Source of the DNA: Thiomicrorhabdus sp.
GTDB lineage: Bacteria; Pseudomonadota; Gammaproteobacteria; Thiomicrospirales; Thiomicrospiraceae
Length of the DNA: 38,308 bases
NCBI GenBank assembly: GCA_015487015.1
Contig: WFQP01000039.1
Coordinates: forward strand, 1-38,308
Direction: 5' to 3'
The translations under genes were made by a program, and so were the position numbers. This document shows, piece after piece, positions 32,471-38,308 of the stretch; positions within the stretch are counted from its first letter, which is position 1; the number at the start of each line of letters is the position of its first letter. Below the pieces are notes generated by a model that worked only from the letters and a program-made list of their open reading frames with translations, did not search any database and had not been told where the DNA came from.

Positions 32471-33682
32471 ATGAGTGAGTTAACCGTGGAAATGCACCCT
32501 ATCTCAGGTGTTTATTTAGGAACCTGTGCAGCGAATATTAAAAAAAATGGTCAGCCAGATTTGGTGATTATTGAGTTGGCTCAAGGCAGTTTAACCGAGG
32601 CAACGTTTACGCAGAATGCTTTTTGTGCCGCGCCTGTTACGGTCGCTAAGCAGGCTCTCGCCGAAGCAAACCCTCGTGCCTTAGTTATTAACAGTGGCAA
32701 TGCCAATGCAGGTACGGGCAAACAGGGCATGATAGATGCTGAGCAGACCTGTACTTGGGTGGCGGCGGAGTTGGGGTGTAACCCTAATGAAGTGTTACCT
32801 TTTTCAACAGGAGTGATTGGTGAAAACCTACCCATGGATAAGCTGCAATCAGGGATTCCTGAGGCGCTGGCTAATCTTTCTATTATGGGTTGGCCACAAG
32901 CGTGTGAAGGAATTATGACCACGGATCTAGTGCCTAAAGCGGTCAGTCGAGAGGTCATGGTAGAGGGGCATTCGGTGATGATTTCTGGTATTTCTAAAGG
33001 TTCGGGGATGATTCACCCTAATATGGCGACCATGTTAGGATTTGTGGCAACGGATGCTAAAATTACTCAATCGTGTTTGCAACAGTGTTTAAGTGATGCG
33101 GTAAATGTATCATTTAACCGTATTACGGTGGATGGTGATACCTCTACCAATGATGCCTGTACCTTAACGGCGACACAGCAGGCAGATATGCCCGTGATTG
33201 ATTCGCAAGACTCCAAGGCGTATCAAGACTTTTCAAAGGCGATTTCTGAGGTGATGACTGAGCTGGCGCAGATGATTATTCGTGATGGTGAAGGCGCAAC
33301 TAAGTTTGTAACCGTTCTAGTAGAGGGGGGGGAGGATTCTGAAGAGTGTTTAAAAGTAGCTCATGCGGTAGCCCTGTCGCCTTTGGTTAAAACAGCACTA
33401 TTTGCCTCGGATCCAAACTGGGGGCGTATTTTAGCCGCCGTGGGTCGTGCAGGAGTTTCAAATTTAGATATTGATGCGATTAAACTGTTTTTAGGCGATG
33501 TATGCATTGTTGAAAACGGGGGGCGAGCTGACAGCTATACTGAAGAAGCGGGGCAAGCGGTGATGGATCAAACCGATATTACCATTACGATTCAGCTGAA
33601 TCGTGGAAAGGTAACTGAGGTGGTATGGACCACCGATTTTTCGTATGACTACGTTAAAATTAATGCGGAATATCGGAGTTAA
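32471..33682 (+). CDS. argJ: Bifunctional ornithine acetyltransferase/N-acetylglutamate synthase ArgJ
   Basis: ArgJ recycles the acetyl group between N-acetylornithine and glutamate in arginine synthesis. Autocleavage occurs before the Thr in MIHPNMATMLGFVATDA, giving two chains. Also typical are NSGNANAGTGKQG, TVDGDTSTNDAC and ASDPNWGRILAAVGRAG. I use the ATG at 32471, which has AGGGGA at the right distance; the track GTG at 32453 does not. Whether it is mono- or bifunctional cannot be read directly. A G8 motif copy encodes VEGGEDSEE, replacing a VxGA-type stretch without changing local length. Confidence 0.94.
   Translation: MSELTVEMHPISGVYLGTCAANIKKNGQPDLVIIELAQGSLTEATFTQNAFCAAPVTVAKQALAEANPRALVINSGNANAGTGKQGMIDAEQTCTWVAAELGCNPNEVLPFSTGVIGENLPMDKLQSGIPEALANLSIMGWPQACEGIMTTDLVPKAVSREVMVEGHSVMISGISKGSGMIHPNMATMLGFVATDAKITQSCLQQCLSDAVNVSFNRITVDGDTSTNDACTLTATQQADMPVIDSQDSKAYQDFSKAISEVMTELAQMIIRDGEGATKFVTVLVEGGEDSEECLKVAHAVALSPLVKTALFASDPNWGRILAAVGRAGVSNLDIDAIKLFLGDVCIVENGGRADSYTEEAGQAVMDQTDITITIQLNRGKVTEVVWTTDFSYDYVKINAEYRS
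33325..33339 (+). repeat. G-run motif copy (G8) in argJ
   Basis: GGGGGGGGAGGATTC encodes Glu-Gly-Gly-Glu-Asp in ArgJ, in the same reading phase as the copies in the helicase/nuclease genes. The flank is diverged. Confidence 0.55.
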
Positions 33683-33709
33683 TTTGGGGTATCAATAAGT
33701 ATTGAAATT

Positions 33710-33758
33710 AAATTATTTCCCCCCCCTTTAACGATAATAGGGGGGGGAGAAAATTATT
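33710..33758. repeat. Inverted pair of G-run motifs between argJ and hisC
   Basis: AAATTATTT-C8, a 13-base spacer and G8-AGAAAATTATT face each other between two convergent genes. The eight G-C pairs would make a stable stem. The right arm runs into the hisC stop codon. It may serve as a two-way transcription end, though no T tract directly follows the stem on either strand. Confidence 0.75.
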
Positions 33759-34824
33759 AAGGTGTTGTTTGAATGATGCTTTGAAGGGCTTGACTGAATT
33801 GTCTATTTTCGGCATCGGTTCCGATGGTAATACGTAGGTATTGATTGATTCGCGGTTTGTTAAAGTAGCGCACAATAATGGATTGCTTTCTCAGAGCTTG
33901 TGCCAGTTGTTCTGCGGGATAGTTGGGGTGAGAGACGAAAATAAAGTTGGCCGCAGAAGGAATGATGTTAAAGCCCAGTGCTTGCAGGGTGTTGGTTAAC
34001 CTGTGTCGTGTTTGAATGATTTTTTGACAGGTCTCTTGAAAGTAGGCTTCGTCTTCAAAGGCCGCTTTTGCACCATAGATGGCAAGACGGTCAAGTGGGT
34101 AGGAGTTAAAGCTGTTTTTAACACGCTCTAAGGCCTCAATTAAATCTGGATGCCCTAGGGCAAACCCGACTCGAATTCCTGCTAAAGAGCGGGATTTTGA
34201 GAGCGTTTGTACGACCAGTAAATTGGGGTATTGATTGATAAGCGTTGCGGCACTCTCTCCTCCAAAATCAATGTAGGCTTCATCCACTAGTACCACTTTG
34301 TTGGCATGCTTTTTAAGTAGATCTTCAATGTTTTTTAGAGCGAGTAACCGGCCGGTTGGGGCATTGGGGTTAGGGAAAATGATGCCTCCGCTCTCTTTGT
34401 GGTAGTCATTAATATCGATTTCAAAGTTTTCGGTGAGTGGTATGGTTTGATATTCCATTTGATACAAACCACAATAGACAGGGTAAAAACTGTAAGTAAT
34501 GTCTGGAAACAGCAGAGGTTTATCTTGTTTTAACAGCGCTTGAAAGGCGTGTGCGAGGACTTCATCGGAACCGTTCCCAACAAAGACCTGATTACTGTTG
34601 AGCTGGTGGTATTGTGCAATGGTTTGTTTTAATACATCGGAATTTGGATCAGGATAACGCTTGAGAAGCTCCCCTGTTTGGGCTTTGATTTCTGCCAGTA
34701 CTTTTGGAGAAGGTGGGTAAGGGTTCTCATTGGTATTGAGCTTAATGAGATTGTTTATCTTGGGCTGTTCACCAGGAACATAAGGGGTAAGCGAGTGAAC
34801 AAGAGGGCTCCAAAACTGGCTCAT
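33757..34824 (-). CDS. hisC: Histidinol-phosphate aminotransferase
   Basis: This PLP-dependent class II aminotransferase converts imidazole-acetol phosphate to histidinol phosphate. At 355 residues it has the HisC pattern: [49 protein letters not shown], and the PLP Lys in [18 protein letters not shown]. It is a lone his gene here. Its TAA stop directly adjoins a motif copy (TAATTTTCTCCCCCCCC). Confidence 0.95.
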   Translation of the reverse strand: MSQFWSPLVHSLTPYVPGEQPKINNLIKLNTNENPYPPSPKVLAEIKAQTGELLKRYPDPNSDVLKQTIAQYHQLNSNQVFVGNGSDEVLAHAFQALLKQDKPLLFPDITYSFYPVYCGLYQMEYQTIPLTENFEIDINDYHKESGGIIFPNPNAPTGRLLALKNIEDLLKKHANKVVLVDEAYIDFGGESAATLINQYPNLLVVQTLSKSRSLAGIRVGFALGHPDLIEALERVKNSFNSYPLDRLAIYGAKAAFEDEAYFQETCQKIIQTRHRLTNTLQALGFNIIPSAANFIFVSHPNYPAEQLAQALRKQSIIVRYFNKPRINQYLRITIGTDAENRQFSQALQSIIQTTP

Positions 34825-34847
34825 AAAAAGGCATCCATTTTTTATAC

Positions 34848-34866
34848 GATATTGATAATGATTCAG
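34848..34866 (-). promoter_or_regulatory. Possible Fur-type site between hisC and the Nudix gene
   Basis: GATATTGATAATGATTCAG matches the classical 19-bp Fur box (GATAATGATAATCATTATC) at 14 positions and reads as three GATWWT-like hexamers. It lies 24 bp before hisC. A 6-bp inverted repeat ATTCAG/CTGAAT overlaps its end. Iron control of hisC has no obvious reason, so this may be chance. Confidence 0.25.
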
Positions 34867-34919
34867 AGGTAACCTGAATGGTTGCGGATATTTTACCGTA
34901 AAATCAAAAGGTAAGTGGC

Positions 34920-35867
34920 ATGGACTATAAAGAGATTGCGATTGGTGTGCTTAGGCGAAAGGGTTTGGTTTGCTTAGCTTTAAGACGGGCACATCAATCG
35001 TTTTCGGACTGTTGGGAGTTTCCTGGTGGAAAGATTGAGAAGGGAGAGTCTCCCGTTGAGGCGTTAACGCGAGAAATACAGGAGGAGCTGGGTATTGTCG
35101 TCTCTCAATGGCAGCCATTAATTGTGATTCCTTGGCAGTACGAGAGCTTTGCAGTGCGGCTGCACGTTTTTGAGAGTGAACAATTTCAGGGTGAGCCCAA
35201 GGGGTGTGAAGGGCAAACAGTGCGTTGGGTTGCGGTGGATGAACTGGATCAGGTGAGTTTTCCTAATGCCAATAAGGGGATTGTGACAGCATTGCAGTTG
35301 GCCAATCAGTATATGATTACCGGCTCTTTTTCTAATGAACAGGACGCCTTAAGGCGTTTAGAGAGCGCATTTAAACAACAGGGGATTTCACTGTGTCAAT
35401 TGCGTGCTAAATCACTGAGTGAGACGGCCTTTGTTCAGTTAGCACATCAGGCTCAGTCACTGGCCGAGCAGTATGGGGTTAAGCTGCTGTTAAATGGTTC
35501 GCCCGCATTACTTGACGCTTTGCCGAATGCCGCCGGTATCCAATTGGCCTCCTATGCGATATTTCAGTACGACTCAAGGCCGATTCCATCCAATAAGTTG
35601 TTAGGGGTGTCGACACATAATCCAGAAGAGATTGCACAGGCGTTAAAAATAGGGGCTGATTTTATTTTATTATCTCCCGTAAAAAGAACTGCATCTCACC
35701 CTGATATGGAAGGGATGGGGTGGTCGCTGTTTGCAGAACGGGTGGCGGATGTGCCTATTCCTGTATTTGCGCTGGGTGGCATGCAGGCTGGATATATTAA
35801 TCAGGCGAAACAGTTAGGCGCGCAAGGTGTGGCGGCTATTTCTGGTTTTTGGCCAGCTTTATTGTAA
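34920..35867 (+). CDS. Nudix hydrolase fused to a ThiE-like domain
   Basis: The 315-residue protein has two parts. Residues 1-130 are a MutT-type Nudix hydrolase with the full Nudix box [24 protein letters not shown], which would remove oxidised nucleotides such as 8-oxo-dGTP. Residues about 140-315 form a TIM-barrel like thiamine-phosphate synthase (ThiE/TenI), including [36 protein letters not shown] and [31 protein letters not shown]. This fusion is known from gammaproteobacteria near secA and argJ. Whether the second half makes thiamine phosphate is not settled. AAGGTAAG precedes the ATG. It converges on coaE with 8 bp between the stops. Confidence 0.88.
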   Translation: MDYKEIAIGVLRRKGLVCLALRRAHQSFSDCWEFPGGKIEKGESPVEALTREIQEELGIVVSQWQPLIVIPWQYESFAVRLHVFESEQFQGEPKGCEGQTVRWVAVDELDQVSFPNANKGIVTALQLANQYMITGSFSNEQDALRRLESAFKQQGISLCQLRAKSLSETAFVQLAHQAQSLAEQYGVKLLLNGSPALLDALPNAAGIQLASYAIFQYDSRPIPSNKLLGVSTHNPEEIAQALKIGADFILLSPVKRTASHPDMEGMGWSLFAERVADVPIPVFALGGMQAGYINQAKQLGAQGVAAISGFWPALL

Positions 35868-35875
35868 GCTGTTTT

Positions 35876-36517
35876 TTAAGCCTTTTTTGGGGGGAATAGG
35901 CGCTGAAGCTGTTGCTGTAAGTGCGCTAAGTCTCCGGTGTTGTCAATAACGGTATCTGCGATGGCGAGGCGCTCTGCTCGGCTGGCTTGTTGGTCGATGA
36001 TCTTTTGTATCTGTTCTGGGGTCGCTTGATCGCGTTGGCTGGCGTATTGGCATTGTTGCTCGGGCGTAATATCCACCACCCAAATTTGATCAAGATAGTG
36101 GGGGCTTTGTCCGTCTTTTTGAATCTTCTCGGCCAGTAGTGGAATGGCCACGATAATAGCAGGTGCGTTTGTGCTGTGTTTTAGCAGTGAGAGTTTTGCT
36201 TTGACGCTGTATTCAATTAAGGGGTGTAAAATAGCTTCTAGCTGCTTTTTTTGGGCGGGATCATTAAAAATGATTTCTCGTAATTGGCCGCGATTTAAGC
36301 TGCCATTCTGATTTAAAATCCCTTTTCCAAATTGTTGAATAATAGCATTTAGCCCAGCTGAGTGGGGTTGGACAATCTCTTTTGCAATAGCATCAGTATC
36401 AATGGTCGGGATTTGGTATAGCTCAAACAGGAGCTGGCTTACTGTGGATTTACCAGAGCCAATTCCCCCAGTTAGTCCAACAGTGATGGGAGGTGGGGGG
36501 GAGAAATTATTTGGCAT
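35876..36517 (-). CDS. coaE: Dephospho-CoA kinase CoaE
   Basis: CoaE phosphorylates dephospho-CoA in the last step of coenzyme A synthesis. The P-loop is VGLTGGIGSGKSTVSQLL; the second motif is IDTDAIAKEIV; LHPLI and the lid RDQATPEQIQKIIDQQ are present. The 213 residues are normal apart from a short N-terminal extension MPNNFSPPPP, which is wholly encoded by a G/C motif copy; homologues usually begin within a few residues of the P-loop strand. Its start overlaps the GGDEF-EAL stop by 11 bp, implying coupled translation. Confidence 0.94.
   Translation of the reverse strand: MPNNFSPPPPITVGLTGGIGSGKSTVSQLLFELYQIPTIDTDAIAKEIVQPHSAGLNAIIQQFGKGILNQNGSLNRGQLREIIFNDPAQKKQLEAILHPLIEYSVKAKLSLLKHSTNAPAIIVAIPLLAEKIQKDGQSPHYLDQIWVVDITPEQQCQYASQRDQATPEQIQKIIDQQASRAERLAIADTVIDNTGDLAHLQQQLQRLFPPKKA
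36495..36511 (+). repeat. G-run motif copy at the GGDEF-EAL/coaE junction
   Basis: GGGGGGGAGAAATTATT is read on the coding (minus) strand as AATAATTTCTCCCCCCC. It supplies the TAA stop of the GGDEF-EAL gene and codons 3-8 of coaE at once. Confidence 0.7.
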
Positions 36518-38308
36518 TATAAATTTTGAGTAGGCTGGTGGGTTTACTTAATAGGTAGCCTTGAATATGGGTCGCACCCGCCTGCTTGGCTTTTTCGAGC
36601 ATATCTTCTGTTTCAACGCCTTCTAAGACTAGGTCGTAACCTGCATCTCGCACCATTTTTGCTGTGGAGCGAATGATATTTCGGGTTTTTTCATCCCCCT
36701 CCAAAGCCTGGGTCATGCTCATATCAAACTTGATAATATCAACGGGCATGTGGGCGAGATAGCGAATGGAGGAGTAGCCACTGCCAAAGTCATCCAGTGC
36801 AATCAAAAACCCTTGGTTTCGTAGTGTATTTAAGACCGTTTTGGCATACTCCATGTGATCGATTAGGGTATTTTCAATGATTTCGATAACGATTTTATAG
36901 TCTTTTAAATAAGGCAAAAAAGGCTCAAACAAGTCGACAAAATTAGGTTTTAATAACGTTTTACCTGATACGTTGATTGATACCCCAGTATGTTGGGGGA
37001 TTTGCCCTTTTTGAAAAGCTGAGAGCATTTGGTGAATAATTTGAGTATCCATTTCAACTTCTAGTCGTCGACGTTCGACCACCGAAAAAATATCTTTGGG
37101 GTAGATAAATAAATCGTCTTTTTGAATACGAATGAGAGATTCATAATAGAGTTTATTTTCTCGTACGGAGTGAATGCCTTGTAAGTGCATATCAATGTAC
37201 TGCCCAGTATGAATTGCTTCGACAATGGTATTGATGACTTGACTGGACACCAGTGACAAGCTCTCTTGCTCCAGTTGGCTTGCATAGCATTGTATTTTGT
37301 GTTGATGAGATTGTTTGGCCTTGTACATGGCGATGTCGGCTTGGCGAGGCAGGTTGAGCAGATCGTCACGTAAGTTCTTAGACGTTTGATGCGCAAGGTG
37401 GCTGATCCCAATACTGAAAGAGAGTTTTTCTTTAATGCCGATGCCACAAAAATTATAATTCTTGAGTGCTTTTAAGCATTTTTTTGCGATATCAAACGCT
37501 TCATGTAGTGGGCGATCTTGAATGATGACCACAAATTCATCCCCCCCTATTCGAAAGACATCGTATTGTGAAGGGAGGTTTTTTTGGATGGTTTTTGCGG
37601 TAATTCGAATCACATCGTCTCCGATTTCGTGACCATAGGTGTCGTTTAGGGCTTTAAAAAAGTCACAATCAAATAAAATAAAGCTAATATCGCTTGGATT
37701 GTATTCGTAGGAGGCCACTAATTTATTCCACATTTCATCAAAGGCACGTCGGTTGAAGATGCCTGTTAGCGCATCTTGTCTGGCTTGTTTCCATACTTTT
37801 TCGTACTGTGTGTTAAGCTCGGTTTGAGTCGTTTGCAGGTCTTGATGGTAGTCATGAATGGAGTGTTTTAAGGCTTCCAATTCTTTAACGAAGAACGTCT
37901 CTTTTGGTTGAGTGTGAGTGGTGTCGGTGTCTTTTTTAAGTTGCTGAACATAGTTAGCAAGAGTTTGCATGGGACGACTGAAGAGTCGCTGGAAGATGAC
38001 GATCATTAATAGAGTAAACACGCTGAGTAGAATGACGATATCCACAATAAAGTTTTGAATTTGCTGCCAAAGTTCATTGGCAACAGTGTTTTCAATAGGT
38101 TCAAAGATTAAGAGAGAGGAGAGGTCGGATAAGTCTGTAGGGTGTGTGCCTGTAAATTGAAGGGTTTGCGTATTGATGTATTTAAATTCATTCTCTTCAA
38201 TTAAGTAAGGTCGCAGTGCAACGGATATACCAACGTAACCTAAAAGGGTTTGTGAATCGCGTGCAAAGATAGGTTCAAACATATGAAGGTAAGCTTTATA
38301 AGGGGAGA
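36507..38308 (-). CDS. GGDEF-EAL cyclic-di-GMP signalling protein (5' end outside window)
   Basis: The open frame continues to the window edge without a stop, so the listed ATG at 38282 is probably internal and the N-terminus is missing. What is left begins with part of a likely periplasmic sensor, then a membrane helix (FIVDIVILLSVFTLLMIVIF), a linker and a GGDEF domain with an intact active site (RIGGDEFVVII). The EAL domain follows: YESLIRI (the EAL motif as ESL), INVSGKTL, EIIENTL, ALDDFGSGYSS, DIIKFDMS, LEGVE and QGYLLSKP, so the phosphodiesterase residues appear complete. It may make, degrade or switch cyclic-di-GMP at the inner membrane. It is the first visible gene of a pair with coaE. 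Confidence 0.92.
   Translation of the reverse strand, partial: SPYKAYLHMFEPIFARDSQTLLGYVGISVALRPYLIEENEFKYINTQTLQFTGTHPTDLSDLSSLLIFEPIENTVANELWQQIQNFIVDIVILLSVFTLLMIVIFQRLFSRPMQTLANYVQQLKKDTDTTHTQPKETFFVKELEALKHSIHDYHQDLQTTQTELNTQYEKVWKQARQDALTGIFNRRAFDEMWNKLVASYEYNPSDISFILFDCDFFKALNDTYGHEIGDDVIRITAKTIQKNLPSQYDVFRIGGDEFVVIIQDRPLHEAFDIAKKCLKALKNYNFCGIGIKEKLSFSIGISHLAHQTSKNLRDDLLNLPRQADIAMYKAKQSHQHKIQCYASQLEQESLSLVSSQVINTIVEAIHTGQYIDMHLQGIHSVRENKLYYESLIRIQKDDLFIYPKDIFSVVERRRLEVEMDTQIIHQMLSAFQKGQIPQHTGVSINVSGKTLLKPNFVDLFEPFLPYLKDYKIVIEIIENTLIDHMEYAKTVLNTLRNQGFLIALDDFGSGYSSIRYLAHMPVDIIKFDMSMTQALEGDEKTRNIIRSTAKMVRDAGYDLVLEGVETEDMLEKAKQAGATHIQGYLLSKPTSLLKIYNAK

Noticed and set aside
37541-37547. 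C7 tract in the GGDEF-EAL gene as a motif copy
   Set aside because: It encodes the GGDEF active-site glycines and has no matching flank.
1-38308. Phase-variable contingency loci based on the G8-G10 tracts
   Set aside because: Similar tracts switch surface genes in other bacteria, but here they lie in coaE, argJ and repair genes and recur with a conserved flank, so switching is not the simplest reading.

Overview
The window reads as a chromosomal segment of a gammaproteobacterium, most likely a sulfur-oxidising relative of Thiomicrospira/Hydrogenovibrio. The genus is inferred; the class is well supported by the murC-ddl-ftsQ-ftsA ... lpxC-DUF721-secA-argJ-Nudix/ThiE-coaE order. Base composition looks even throughout, and no rRNA, tRNA, CRISPR array, prophage or insertion sequence was seen. 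The window ends inside a GGDEF-EAL gene on the right.

Layout. 1-2.6 kb: a PEP-CTERM surface protein and a soluble double-PAS chemoreceptor. 2.8-6.1 kb: a minus-strand group (RluA-type pseudouridine synthase, HIRAN protein, DEDDh 3'-5' exonuclease) divergent from a YgjP-type metallohydrolase. 6.1-13.6 kb: a two-subunit AddAB-like helicase/nuclease whose genes are separated by a second PEP-CTERM gene. 13.7-16.9 kb: zinc uptake (znuB-znuC divergent from znuA) followed by a broken COG0523/CobW-type GTPase gene. 17.1-22.1 kb: sufB-C-D-S for Fe-S cluster assembly, behind a sequence resembling an IscR site. 22.3-23.5 kb: an anchored thioredoxin and a third PEP-CTERM gene. 23.7-28.0 kb: the end of the division and cell wall cluster (murC, ddl, ftsQ, ftsA). 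28.1-32.4 kb: lpxC, a DciA-like gene and secA. 32.5-38.3 kb: argJ, hisC, a Nudix-ThiE fusion, coaE and the GGDEF-EAL gene.

Two arrangements stand out. The ftsZ gene, normally between ftsA and lpxC, is absent: only 96 bp separate two complete genes. Also, the window is dotted with homopolymer G/C tracts, mostly exactly 8 long, usually followed by AGAAAATT or AATT (consensus about GGGGGGGGAGAAAATTATT). I count 23 G or C runs of 7 or more by eye, where roughly one or two would be expected at this base composition. Copies inside plus-strand genes keep one reading phase (Gly-Gly-Glu/Asp). Copies at gene ends always put the C-run on the coding strand just after a stop codon. Two copies form inverted pairs, one at the point where the CobW-type gene has lost its centre. 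I regard this interspersed motif as the most likely undescribed system here.
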